DNA from: Hysterangium stoloniferum
Taxonomy: Eukaryota > Basidiomycota > Agaricomycetes > Hysterangiales > Hysterangiaceae
NCBI GenBank assembly: GCA_015178975.1
Contig: WHVD01000045.1
Span: forward strand, 124,001-188,000
Length of the DNA stretch: 64,000 bases
Reading direction: 5' to 3'
Part shown: positions 10,386 through 21,174 of the stretch, one piece after another
Layout: every line of letters begins with the position of its first letter
How positions within the stretch are numbered: position 1 is the stretch's first letter
Made by a program: the position numbers and the translations under genes
The notes under the pieces: generated by a model
What the model was told of the DNA's origin: nothing
Seen by the model: the letters and a program-made list of their open reading frames with translations, nothing else
Database searches by the model: none

Positions 10386-11983
10386 ATGTCTGCTTTCAAT
10401 GAGACAACTCTGGGGAATCACGATGAAGCCACAGTTCAAACCTACCTTGAAGGTGTTGAGCTACCACCCTTAGCCCCCCCAGGTGTATGGAGTTCAGAGC
10501 GACGGCAGATCATTAAGACTGGGATGAGAGAGATATTCAGGGAGAAGCTTCGAGAACGATGGTGATGTAATGAACCCGGCCATGATTTATGTTATCGGGC
10601 CCCCGATGACGAGGAGCACATACAACTGTCTGGAAACAATATAGAGGTCTGGGTTGACGAGTTGGTGAGTAAAGTATAATGCTATTTCCATGTGATCTGT
10701 GTCACATGCGGCACATTTCAGTGTCAAGGAGAAACGATGTACCATGACCCACCTACTGTTGTTACGGGATCCACCAATACGACATCCAACCTCAGTCCGT
10801 ATCGCAGTCATGCCGAGGACTGGGGAATGATCTCACGGAGTCTTGGGACATCTTCAAGTGTTGAAATTAGCCCTGGGTATTACTGTGGAGTTGGTTTGGA
10901 AAGGTTTGGGATGAACGCCCTGCACAGTGTAAAGAAAGCCTCGCTGATGGCAAAGTTGACAATATATAAGCAAATAATGAGTCAACTGTCTCAAGACGAC
11001 GGGGTCTTTAGCAAGTTTCCACACAAGAATCTCACCCTGCCAAGACTGGGAAGGCTAGTTTAAGACAGTGTTGATTTAGTGAGGTTGATAACTCAGTGTC
11101 CATCACTTGATACACTCGAAATACTCATGTCTGAGTCATAGACCCACATATCCGCCTCAAATTCGCAGAAGAGCGACAAGGGTTTTAGAAGATTCCTGGA
11201 TGTCTTCACTTCACATGCAGCTGAGTAGCAAAGGTCACACTTCCCGACTTTTGCTATCTTTGGCTTCGGCCTTCATTTACTGCCCCGGCGTCCATTGATT
11301 AGATAGACACGCATCACCTGCGATTAGGTCATCACTGTACAATGTTATAGTCAAGTCACCGCTGCACACCAACTTGGATGAGGTTGCATCAACATTTATC
11401 ATACAATCTGCTTGTTATATAACAGGATTTGGTGATTCCTGGACTATTATGTTAAATTTGATGATGAAACACACCTTTTTATAGGGGGAGTCCACCAATT
11501 ATTGCAACTTTTCATATGAAGATGCTAATTGTGGACCATGCATTTGGAGGTTAATGTGTGTCAGAACCACTATACACCTCCCAGAGCATCCAACGTATAT
11601 TGTCAGGAGGTGCTACACTAACTGACACAAGATATTGAGACACAAAGTACTTTTATTACAAGCTTATTAAACCCTTGTATATTGTGTATTGCAATAGAGT
11701 CAACTCATACTATTTTTAATATATTATCGGCCTTGTGCATATCGTGGAAGCTATCTGCCACGTTCGTCAACTATCTGTAGAGGAGCTCAAGGCGATCAGA
11801 GGTTACATTGAATTCTGGTTACACCCGTGCGTCGCAACATGACATTATTTCATCCTGCCCACCAAAACAATAAGAGACAAAGTCACCTATGACTATCTCC
11901 CCATTATAGACATCCTATACGGCTTCTCTTGTGTTGCATCCACCAAGATGGATGGTTTTGAGATATTGCTGGAGCTGTATTGA
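10386..11983 (+). pseudogene. A2, A-gene copy (pseudogene)
   Basis: ATG at 10386. Exon 1 carries MSAFNETTLGNHDEAT and MREIFREKLRERW, then a TGA at 10563-10565, right after ERW. Intron 1 is 10665-10721 (57 bp). Exon 2 (from 10722) is open to a TAA at 11061-11063, where sisters have CAA. Intron 2 has a weakened donor (GTTGAT, 11084) and ends at 11141. Exon 3 starts PTYPPQIRRRAT and is split by unrelated sequence at about 11439-11725. It resumes with IVEAICHVRQLSVEELKAIRG and ends at the family stop TGA 11981-11983 after LELY. Clearly dead; function unknown. Confidence 0.75.
11439..11725. other. Unidentified insertion in A2 exon 3
   Basis: About 290 AT-rich bases replace the link between 'acagaatttcatgatccc' and 'cggccttgtgtatatcgtgg', which are nearly adjacent in A4 and A5. 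The edges share only loose 'actatt...ttaaat' similarity and I found no TG...CA ends or clean duplication. Content is not recognised. Confidence 0.5.
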
Positions 11984-12660
11984 GGATTTTATTGGACGAC
12001 GTAGACAAGCATATAGTATCATTGACACTTCATATTCAGTTGGGGACATCACTTTCACTGTATCAGTGTATTCACTCCTTGCAAACCTTCTTCGACGACA
12101 GCACACTTCTCACCGATCACATCAACCAGCTGAATGTGGTTTCTTCATTCATCGGGCCCATGGTACGGTATGTTCCCTATATTTTGTCTTCCAGCACCGT
12201 CTTACATCCGTCCATGAAACTGTCCTACCAGTCTTATTCTGACTGACATGAGTCCTAATTGGGATCTCATTGTGTGTGGTGAGCGAATAATCACATTGAC
12301 TCTGGAACTGATAACTGGATCTTCTGAGCCCGAATCTGCATGTACCACAGTGCGCAGCATCGATACCATCACCATCCTCGTTTCTCTTCTTCCATATTGT
12401 GACATAATGTGCGGCTTGACCATTGACCAATCCACCAGTAACTCGCTTGGAAATTTAGATTTCACCGCACATTCCTTCCTTTGCGTGGTTGCCACTCCTT
12501 CCACTCGTGTGTCGGTAGGGTATAATTAGACCCCCATATCAGTGGTAGAAAAACATGGTTTCCCTGACAAAGGTCTTGCACAATCAATTAGACACACTGC
12601 CTAATCATTTCACGTCGATAATACCAACACATCTCAACCAAACCAAGAGGACCCCAATAG
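11984..12660 (+). repeat. D-module downstream of A2
   Basis: Overlapping frames at 11980-12246 and 12248-12529 carry ASLTLHIQL-like, DDSTLLTDHINQLN and SPNWDLIVCGERIITLTLELI words, then the CVVATPSTRVSVGYN ending. A short LTKVLHNQLDTLPNHF segment follows. The reading frame changes just after the A exon 3 stop and again near 12250. The antisense strand is open for 100 codons (12202-12504). Confidence 0.5.
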
Positions 12661-13515
12661 TGTCGCCCTTTAATTAATTTGCCTTGCAGCTGGGGTTGCA
12701 GATGTTATAAAGCTATATGATTTGAACCCATGTAAGAACGCATATAGTCACTTTGTATTATCGCCGCAAGCTCTGCAGTTGTCCTCATACACGTGTCGAA
12801 TACATTTTGGTCCACTAGCAGTGCGTAGACTAACATCCGAATAATGAACGATACGTGTTTTAAATAAGATATCACTAAATGTCTGCAAAAGGCCTCCCCC
12901 GTCGCCATTTCGATCCATGTCTCATTCAGGCTCATCACACCTCCAGGCCGGTGTTCAACCGACTTCACAATAAAACTGCCATAGGTCGAGGAAATATAAG
13001 AGGGCATACAGTCACTTTTCACCATTGCGGCGAGGTCTGCAGCTTGTACGCGTTGATGCCATACGCGATTCGAATACACTTGTGGGCACCACCCGGGGCT
13101 AGACTGACATCCTATTTATAAATGACAAAGATTTCAAACAGAACGCGGACTTGAGAGTTGTATGAAGCTATGTGATTTGATACAATTAAAAGTGAAAGTC
13201 ATGGGTAATGGTCATTGCGAGGTTCTCTATACTGGTGTTAAATATATTCCGAGGACTACACGTCGCTGAAATCACATCACATGTACTAGCGATAACAATT
13301 TCAATCTAATACTAGGGTGTCTCAAAGAAGGCGGTCCCAAACCAATGGACAGCATCACAATCAAGACACCGAGACTTCTTCACATATCATGAGCTCTGAT
13401 TAGAGAAAGGTAGCTTGTGGTCATGTCAGCTGGAATCACATATTAATTAAGAGCTGAAGAATACCCACGACGATCCGCCGCGTGCAGAAGCCAAGCCACG
13501 AGAAATCTCGTTTGT
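12661..13515 (+). repeat. T-module copy, 3' truncated
   Basis: A T-module with its internal repeats, keeping an antisense open frame of 124 codons (12705-13079, -). That frame contains KSDCMPSYISSTYGSFIVKS, MSLNETWIEM and IIQSDYMRSYMGSNH. Two copies of an SDYMRSY-like motif lie within it. This is the longest antisense frame in any T copy. It ends in V-like sequence ('cacgagaaatctcg') at about 13515. Confidence 0.45.
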
Positions 13516-14455
13516 GTCATATTTTAAGGTTTCGTACACGGCAATCCAGTTTTCATTCTACCTTGATGTGATAAACTGCAGATTTCCCATCGAAAGAGTA
13601 AAAGTTATTTATAACTTATTTTTATTTATTTAATATTTGCTCAGTGGTTGCTCCCATCAGATATTTGTGGCCTGTGACTGGTTGTCCCATAGCACCCTGG
13701 CCAAATAGCTCTCACATACATGCAGTTAATTGGTTCCTTGCATCTCCACAATCCTTGTTAAATGATTCAAGTTGAACTCAAAACTCATAAGACTCGAGAC
13801 ATTGCATCGTTTAGGAGGGATCTTCAACCATTCTGTTTCTGTAACACACAGCACTATCCAAAATCTCACCAAGTCATTCATGCACATTAAAATCAACCAG
13901 AGAGAATTTTCTGAACAAATCTGTGTCTTCCACCCATTTATTGTAGGTCTCTGGTATGAATCATTGCTTTGACAGATGTTCGACTGGTGTGCTCACTAGT
14001 TGTGGTTCCCCAGTTATCATCTCCTCAGATTCTCGAATTTTCAGCTTTGTCCGAAGGCCTTTTGCAGGAATTTGTGATGCTGAACCTAGTCCTACTTTGG
14101 AATAACAATGGATTATTTAACCAATCAGATATATTTCAACTGATTCAACCCAAACGTATCACGCAGATGAGAATATTCCAAAAAAAAGCCCAAATCCGCA
14201 ACATTTGTGGATTCTTTGTAAGGCTGTGATATTGAGTCTCAGCTGTCACTTGTCAGGCTACGAACACCACACAGAATAACGCAGGTGAGTATTGGTATTA
14301 AAACATATGATTACTCAAGAAAATGACAGGGGATAATGTCTGGCTGATACCTTGGCCATTCAATACTACACTCAATAGTTGGAGCTATGGAGACCTGATA
14401 CGATGCCACTTATGTACAGATTACAGCATTTGAAGGGTCAACCCACTCAACCAGA
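13516..14455. other. Unassigned 0.9-kb AT-rich region
   Basis: This stretch has no counterpart elsewhere in the window. Frames are short (66 and 86 codons on +, 13772-13972 and 13969-14229) and unconvincing. No LTR ends, TIRs or tandem repeats were seen. It separates a truncated T-module from a second T fragment and may be the remnant of an unrecognised element. Confidence 0.4.
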
Positions 14456-14835
14456 TTTGCAAAAATGTATTAATATATATGGTTTGAGGCAATGTAGGAA
14501 TGCATATAGTCACTTTTTATCATCACCACGAACTCTGCAGCTTGTACTCTCATACATGCATTGAATGGATTTTGGGGCACTAGCCTTGGCCAGACTAATA
14601 TCCCAATCATTAATGACATTGGTTTTAAATAAAATATCACTGAATGTCTGCAAAAGGCCACCCCCATCACTATTTCGATCATTCAAGCTCATCATCCCTT
14701 CAGGCCAGTGTTCAATCGACAAGATCCATGATCTTAAAACTGAGGCCCTTCATACTGTGCGAGGGAATGTGTTGGATTAATTCTTTACACTAATTCTCTT
14801 CCATTGAAAACTTGATGATACAGCTGCTTGCATCC
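14456..14835 (+). repeat. T-module fragment
   Basis: Matches the middle of T-modules ('aatatatatggtttgagg' to 'ccattgaaaacttga'). The antisense frame 14470-14682 encodes FNACMRVQAAEFVVMIKSDYMHSYIASNH, overlapping a shifted frame at 14510-14722. The sequence resumes with the tail of a B-gene at about 14836. Confidence 0.45.
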
Positions 14836-15860
14836 ACCCTCGTGTTTTGTGACTAATAATTAAATATCTTGTAGCATTAGATATATACATGTTACAAGCA
14901 ATCAATATTCCCGGACCATTTTGAGCCGAACAGTGACGACTTCACTAGGAATTCTTTACTAGTCCAAGACTCGGTGTGGCCTTTCCCACTATCTTTGAAG
15001 GGAATTCCTGTCCTATTCAGTCTGGTACTAGCATACTGAAGTTTAATTGTCATCGAGAGTGATCCAAATGGTATTCTATTTTTCCTGCTGCACCGAAGAC
15101 TATCCCTGGAGTCATTACATTATGATCCATTACCCCAGCAAGGATCGTATCTTCTGCCCACTTTGTGATAGCAATAGCCAATGATCACTTGGAAATCTGT
15201 ATCAACTCACAGTACCTCATTAATTTCGTGAATGACAATCATTAAAAACGAGAAAATGAAGGATGGAATGGGACATCAAACTCAGAGCTTGGATGAATGC
15301 CCATCATATGGGAGAGAAGAGAGACTGTCATGGCGAGTCCCAATGGGGCCGGTAAGAAAGCAGAAAAAATAGGAGACATTGAAGTATTCCCAGCATGGTG
15401 AATCTGTACGCACCAGATGAATTTTACCTGCGATAGGTCAAGCTGTGTGGATCACAATCATGGATCTACATTGTCATCGTCACATTGAAGAGCCATGTCC
15501 ACACATCAAGAGTGTAAGCCTGGGGGGAAACACTCCACTCAGCAGACAGATAACAACAAGGTTACGTGTAAGCAAGTATTCCCTGACATGGGGTATTTAT
15601 TGCACGCAGTTTATTATTACAAATTCTGATGAACATGCCACAATTGAAGATATTCCAAGTTTGACCCTGACATACCTGAATAAAATCTACCCTGAGAACT
15701 CTGGTCTTACCTTACTCATTGTCTTCTTCGGACATTACAAAATTCAAGCCGTTTCATGTGACCATTAACCTGACTAGACTATATGATCCAGGTGTCCTCT
15801 CATTGAAAGTTTGAAAAACTTAAACGGGAAGCGTGCAATCTCACTGGATAAAGTCTGAGG
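14836..15860 (+). repeat. B tail plus E-module copy 4
   Basis: Starts in the last bases of B ('cctcgtgttttgtgactaat') and continues as an E-module. The E frame 15445-15768 contains MDLHCHRHIEEPCPHIKSVSL, FIITNSDEHATIEDIPSLTL and YLNKIYPENSGLTLLIVFFGH in one line. That shows these words can lie in a single frame when the candidate 38-bp intron is read through. The leading LEPVQD part is damaged. Confidence 0.5.
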
Positions 15861-16259
15861 TTGACAGCACAAACTTGAATACTGTACATCACCCCCCAGT
15901 GAGCATCGCTCTGGAGTGCAATTATATTATGCTTGGTGATGCCACTTCTGGAATGTCAGAGAAGCTCCATTGCAACTCTGATGCTCAATAATATTATACT
16001 AGGGGGTAACAATTGACTAAACTATTATTAAATGCTGTGTGAGCCTTCAACAGAAGGCGTAAGAAAGTAGTATGGTAACTTAGTGCACTGGAGCCTTTAT
16101 GGAATGTGGGGATGTTATTTACAAAGACGGCAGTGACAGGCAGTGAATCCTGTGTAAGTATGACCACAAGGCTGTACCTTGGTGGAATTAACTCTCCCAC
16201 TGATTGCGCCATAAATGCTCAGCACCTCTTTCGAGTGGAAGTACAACTGCTCCCCATTA
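15861..16259 (+). promoter_or_regulatory. Upstream region of A3
   Basis: The conserved A upstream block with 'gtgaatcctgtgtaag' near 16144 and 'tgattgcgccataaatgc' at 16201-16218. The TATA-like box is weakened (ataaatg, 16211-16217). Confidence 0.4.
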
Positions 16260-17660
16260 ATGTCTACTGTCACCGAAATGACTCGGGAGAATCACAATTT
16301 GGCAATGGCTGAGTCCTACATTGAAGACGTTGGGGAACTACCACCCTTAGTTTCCCCAGATGTATTGAGTTCAAAGCAACGGGCCCAGATCATTCAGGAG
16401 GGGATGAGAGAGATATCCAGGGAGAAGCTTCAAGAACGATGGGGTTGTAACGAATCCGGCCATGATTTATGTGATAAGCCTCCCGATGATGAGCAGCACA
16501 TACAACTGTCTGCAAACCAAATAGAGATTTGCGTTGATGAGTGGGTGAGTAAAGTATAATGCAATTTCCATGTGATCTGTGTCACATGCTGCGCATTTCA
16601 GTGTCAAGGAGAAACGGGCTACCATGACCCACCAAATGTTGTTAAGATATCCACCAACATGACATCCAACCTCAGCCCCTACTGAAGTCATGCCAATGAC
16701 TAGGGAATGATCTCGCAAAGTCAGGGGACAATGTCAAGTATTGACATTGGCCCCAGGTATTACTGTGGAGTTGGTTTGGAAAGGGTTGGGATGAAAATCC
16801 TTCACAGTGCTAAGACAGCTTCGCTGATCGCAAAGCTGGCAATATACCGGGAAATCGCCCATTTGTTACAAGACAATGGTGCCTTTGGCAAGTTTCTACA
16901 CAAGCATCTCACGCTGCCAAGACTAGGAAGACTAGTTCAAGACAGTGCTGATTTAGCGAGGTAGGGATACCTCAACCATTTCATACACTGGAAATACTCA
17001 TATCTGAGTCGTAGACCAATGTACCCGCCTCAAATTCGGAGAAGAGTATAACGGGAGCAGATGTGGTGGCGGACTTTGAATCGGGCGGGTAACCGCCCTA
17101 GTCTTAAGTAGGAGTAAGGCGAAGACACTGGAAGGTTTCGATCATTAAAGGGTTCCAGACTTATTAGGTGTTGTCAGGGGACGTAGCTTACCATTGCCAG
17201 CATAAATAGGTGACCCCCCCATTAGTTAGAGGGGTCTTTTTCGAATTGGAGCCTATTCCTACTCTGTTCGTTCCTCTTCGTAAGAGCTCAACTGAAGGAT
17301 TACGCTATCTACAAAGCCGAACCTTACAAAGAGCGACGGAAGTTTTAAAGAGTTTCCCGATATTTTCACACATAGGACTGATTATTTCTTAATTAAAATT
17401 TTTAATTCTTAAACAAACTAAAGTCTTTTTAATAAAACTACACGAAGTCTGAGAACGGGGAGCAGAAAAGGTCACACTACCCAGCTTATGACATTCTTGG
17501 CTTTTCTGCCCCGGCGTTTATTGGTCAGATAGAGACGCGTCAACTGCGATTACGTCATCACGTTTTAGTCAAGTCACCGCTGCACACCAACTTTGATGAG
17601 GTTGAATCAACGTTTATCATAAACATCGCCCGTTCTCTGTCAGAATTTCATGTAATAAGC
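16260..17660 (+). pseudogene. A3, A-gene copy (pseudogene)
   Basis: ATG at 16260. Exon 1 is fully open to 16544 and contains MSTVTEMTRENHN, VSPDVLSSKQR and QERWGCNESGHDLC. Intron 1 is 16545-16601 (57 bp). Exon 2 (16602-16960) has TGA and TAG stops near 16683 and 16701 (the second where sisters have TGG). Intron 2 is 16961-17014 (54 bp). Exon 3 is split by a solo LTR at 17047-17328 and by an AT-rich insertion of about 80 bp near 17376-17455. It is lost after about 17650, beyond LHTNFDEVESTFIINIARSLSEF. Function is unknown. Confidence 0.75.
17047..17328 (+). mobile_element. Solo LTR, 282 bp, TSD AAGAG
   Basis: Inserted in A3 exon 3 between AAGAG at 17042-17046 and 17329-17333. Sister copies read 'ggagaagagcgacgg' without it. 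It ends CCTTACA; the first two bases are TA instead of TG, a single transition from the expected TGTAACGGG start. Probably a Gypsy-type LTR. Confidence 0.75.
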
Positions 17661-17954
17661 GAAGATAAGGCATCGGCCACCGCCGTGGCACTCCACATTC
17701 GGAATTTCAAGCCCTCCGTGATATGTTGTCATTGGATATATATCATGGCCATGCCAAGTTCCTAGATAGAACAAAAGAAGATACTCCCCTGCAAATTGTG
17801 AATAACGCTGAACAATAATTCTTCAATAGTTCCCGGTGAGTCCTTCATACCTCCCCTTGAGATACAACTGAGAAGTCGTCAATTGGGATTAGGTGCATCC
17901 TCTCATCATTCGCGCGCAACGTCCCGATTGGCGAGCCAAATAGCATACATTTCT
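17661..17954 (+). other. Single-copy region preceding W-module
   Basis: This sequence has no second copy in the window. A frame beginning at 17883 (MGLGASSHHSRATS...) runs into the W-module and ends at 18137. A GTGAGT...AG stretch near 17837-17875 could be an intron. Nothing recognisable in the translation. Confidence 0.3.
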
Positions 17955-18205
17955 CCCGAGCTTCATCCCGTGTCGCCGACCCTATTGTCCGAATCATCCC
18001 TTCATTGTTCGGACCGGTTATTAGAGGATTTTATCGATACGTCGTACCACAAACAAGGTGGAGATGATTCGATAAATTTCTGGAGTGAGTCATTTAAATC
18101 TTGCATTGTCTATAACTATATCAAGGTGTGTAACTAGGCCACTTGACCTTTAGTGGAACAGAGTAAGCAGGGACACTTTTAAACGTTCCCTACTCCAATA
18201 TCGTT
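17955..18205 (+). repeat. W-module copy 2
   Basis: Second copy of the roughly 240-bp block at 2526-2755, differing at few positions. The frame ends YNYIKVCN at 18137 and the block ends at 'actccaatatcgttgag'. It directly abuts a C-module. Here it may sit in its original context, since 5' sequence in the same frame is retained. Confidence 0.55.
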
Positions 18206-19352
18206 GAGCGAGGGTCAGTGATCTTATAGCCCAAAACCTCGCAATAAACAAGGGCCTTTAACCCATACTCAATATCATGGGATGGAATAAACATAAACAT
18301 TACATCCTTCAGGGGTCATATTCATTTTTCGACGTAGTAATCACTGTATTAAAGATTTGTCGCCTTGCCAACCTTCTTCAATGATAACAATGGTGCTGCT
18401 CTCCACTCACATCAACTTGGGTAGTTTCTTCGCTCGTGGAGCCCTTAATTATGTTCACTATCTTTCTCTTCCAGTATTATTCATCATTTTGTGCATGACA
18501 TTACCTCACCAGTCCATTTCTGATGCAAATGATTTGGAGACCACATTGACCAAGGCTCTCAGAGGAATAATTGCGGTTGTACTGACTCCCTTCACCATTC
18601 TTGTTTGTCTTCTTACACATTAAGGGACAATGCGCATCTCATCAACGAACCAGTTGAGGCTTGAGTATCTTGGGAATTTAGTTTCCACCCCTCATTCCCT
18701 CCTTTGCATGGTGGCTACACCTTTCACTGGTATATTGAAAGCAAGCAAGGAAGAGGGTAATATCCTTCATTTTTCCTTTTTTTTCAGCTCGCTTTGGAGG
18801 CATTAATAGTTGCATAAACCTACATCACTTGAGTCGGATTGACAGCTAATACAATCACTTCTTATGCTCACTGCAACTCTGGAATTCATTGCTGATGAGA
18901 ATTGTATCAATGATACCTTTGGCTTTGTAGGACTTTGTGTTTTTTTGTCTAATAATTAAATATATTGTAAGACTATATATATATGTCTCATGGCAACAAA
19001 TATTCCTGGCACTGTTTCTGAACCAGTCTGAGACCGGGTTCGACCATTGCCACTGTCTTTGAAAGGAATTGCTGTCGTTTTTGGTCCGATACCAGCACAG
19101 CGAAGTATAATTGTCGCCAAGAGTGATCCAAATGGTATTCCCAAGACATAATTCTGTTGTTATCCTGCTGAACCTGAGATTATTTGAGAGCCAGGACACT
19201 GTGATGCATTGCCGTGGCAAGCGTCACATATTCTGGCCATTTTTTGACGACAACAGCCAATTATCATCTCGGAAGTATGTTAAGACTAAGGCTTCCTCGT
19301 CCATTCCTTGACTGACAAATTAGCCAAAACAAGAAAATGAAGTATCGGTTGT
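18206..19352 (+). repeat. C-module copy 1
   Basis: The third, more diverged family derivative. It starts 'gggtcagtgatcttata' and passes a frame at 18357-18623 with STHINLG, PHQSISDANDLE and LRGIIAV. It then encodes SFLCMVATPFTGILKAS, a T-rich tract near 18770-18790, and an E-like end (WSDPNGIP-type words). The D-module words TLLTDHIN, YQSHSD and FLCVVATPST align with these, which shows relationship to A/B. The E-like part is split by the foldback element. Frames are broken. Confidence 0.5.
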
Positions 19353-19867
19353 GACAAACGGGCCATAGACTATAAGTCATCTTAAGATTCTGTGTATTAA
19401 CTGATGGAAATGGGTCAGTATATAGGGAGCTCACACAGATGTGATTCCTGAGATTCTTAGGGTAGATACATAGGATATAATATGCAGATTATAGCAGTAT
19501 TCACACAGAGGTGATTCTTAAGATTCTGGGTGTATATACACAAACCATGATATATAGACTATATGGGTACCCACACTGAGGTGATTCTTAAGATTCCTGG
19601 GTAAATACTTTCTACATGCTATGCAGAAAATGGATGTACTCACACAGAAGTGATTCTTGAGATTTTTAGAGTAGATATATACATACACAGCAAGTGATAT
19701 ACAAATTATAAGATAATTCACAAAGGTATGTAATTCTTGAGATTCTTAATGTACATACACAGAACATGATATACAGATTGTCTACACTGAGGTGATTCTC
19801 AAGATTCCTAGGTGAATCAAATACAGCTGATCTGGAGATATTTAGGCAAATACATAGAGTAAAGCCT

Positions 19868-20047
19868 TATGGGAATTAGGGGATTGGGGGGATTAGGGGG
19901 ATTAGGGGGATTAGGGGGATTGGGGGGATTGGGAGGATTAGGGGGATTAGGGGGATTGGGGGGATTGGGGAGATTGGGAGGATTGGGAGGATTGGGGAGA
20001 TTGGAAGGATTGGGAGAATTGGGGGGATTGGGAGAATTAGGGGTGTC
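19868..20047 (+). repeat. G-rich minisatellite 1 (10-bp unit GATTRGGGGG)
   Basis: About 18 tandem units of GATTAGGGGG / GATTGGGGGG in the centre of the foldback element. Runs of four or more G repeated at short spacing could form G-quadruplexes. It resembles but is not the fungal telomere repeat TTAGGG. Confidence 0.85.
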
Positions 20048-20138
20048 TACACTGAGGTGATTCTCATGATTCCTAAGGTAAATCAAATACAGCTTATCTG
20101 GAGATCTTTAAGCAAATACATAGAGTAAAGCCTTATGG

Positions 20139-20397
20139 GAGTTTGGGGGATTGGGGAGATTGGGAAGATTGGGGGGATTGAGGGGATTGGGGGGGATTGG
20201 GAGGATTGGGGGATTGGGGGATTGGAGGGATTGGAGGGATTGGGGGATTGGGGGATTGGAGGGATTGGAGGGATTGGAGGGATTGGGGGATTGGAGGGAT
20301 TGGGGGGATTGGGAGGATTTGGGAGATTGGGGAGACTGAGGAGATTTGGGGGATTGGGAGGATCAGAGAGATTGGAGGAATTGGAGAGAGTTGAGGA
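20139..20397 (+). repeat. G-rich minisatellite 2 (GGATTGGGR units)
   Basis: Second G-rich array, more variable (GGGGATT, GGAGGGATT, GGGAGATT units of about 8-11 bp), separated from the first by a repeat of the inner arm end. Long Gly- or Pro-rich frames here are products of the repeat, not genes. Confidence 0.8.
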
Positions 20398-20520
20398 ATA
20401 ATTCAACTCAATCCTAAACTTAAACCCTCTGTCCAACTCCTTGATATATTTCCCTCCATCTCCCTTCCAATACTCCCATCCCAATGTCCTCAATCACTCT
20501 CACAATACCTCCAATATCTC

Positions 20521-20639
20521 TTCCCCCTAATCCCCTAATCCCCCTAATCCCCCTAATCCCCCCAATCCCCCAATCCCCCTAATCCCCCTAATTCCCCCAA
20601 TCCCCCCAATCCCCCTAATCCTCACAATCCTCGCAATCT
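20521..20639 (-). repeat. C-rich minisatellite (CCCCCTAAT units)
   Basis: Complement of the first G-rich array, on the right side of the element, so the foldback pairing extends partly into the minisatellites. The unpaired loop between is about 20400-20520. Confidence 0.8.
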
Positions 20640-21174
20640 CCCTAATTCTCATAAGGCTTTACTCTATGTATTTGCTTAAATACCTCCAGATCAACTGTAT
20701 TTGATTCACCCTAGGAATCTTGAGAATCACCTCAGTGTAGACATCCATATAATCTGTATATCATGTTCTGTGTATGTACATTAAGAATCTCAAGAATTAC
20801 CTTTGTGTGAATTATCTTATAATCTGTATATCACTTTCTGTGTATGTATCTACCCCTAAAAATCTCAAGAATCACTTCTGTGTGAGTATATCTATTTTCT
20901 GCATAGCATGTAGGATGTATTTATCCCAGGAATCTTAAGAATCATCTCAGTGTGGGTACCCATATAGTCTGTATATCATGGTTTGTGTATATACACCCAC
21001 AATCTTAAGAATCACCTCTGTGTGAATACTGCTATAATCTGCATATTACATCCTATGTATCTATCCTAAGAATCTCAGGAATCACATCTGTGTGAGCTCC
21101 CTATATACTGACCCATTTCCATCAGTTAATACACAGAATCTTAAGATGCTTTATTGACATGTGGTGGACAAACG

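Larger units (their letters stand above)
19361..21166. mobile_element. Foldback (hAT-like by TSD) element, 1.8 kb, non-coding
   Basis: A large inverted repeat inserted in E-like sequence. The 8-bp GACAAACG at 19353-19360 recurs at 21167-21174. A sister copy (56465-56565, inverted) has a single matching site, proving insertion. Arms 19378-19867 and 20640-21149 are about 94% complementary by eye. Each arm carries about six spaced copies of a TGATTCTTAAGATTC-like motif. Between them lie two G-rich minisatellites, a repeat of the inner arm end (about 20045-20138) and a C-rich block. There is no transposase; the extreme ends match poorly. The 8-bp duplication suits hAT, but the CA-G terminal signature is absent. 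Confidence 0.8.

Noticed and set aside
12160..12195. A 27-bp GTATGT...CAG intron in the D-module
   Set aside because: Shorter than other introns here, a multiple of three, and the frame is open through it.
19868..20397. Interstitial telomere
   Set aside because: The unit is GATTRGGGGG with extra G, not TTAGGG, and it lies inside a defined insertion.
19817..20493. Long Pro/Asn- or Gly/Leu-rich open frames on both strands
   Set aside because: They are translations of the 10-bp minisatellites; all frames are open because the unit lacks stops. No codon bias or flanking gene signals.
19378..21149. CRISPR-like array from spaced TGATTCTTAAGATTC-type motifs
   Set aside because: Motifs vary, spacing is uneven, spacers are themselves repeated between arms, and the sequence is eukaryotic.
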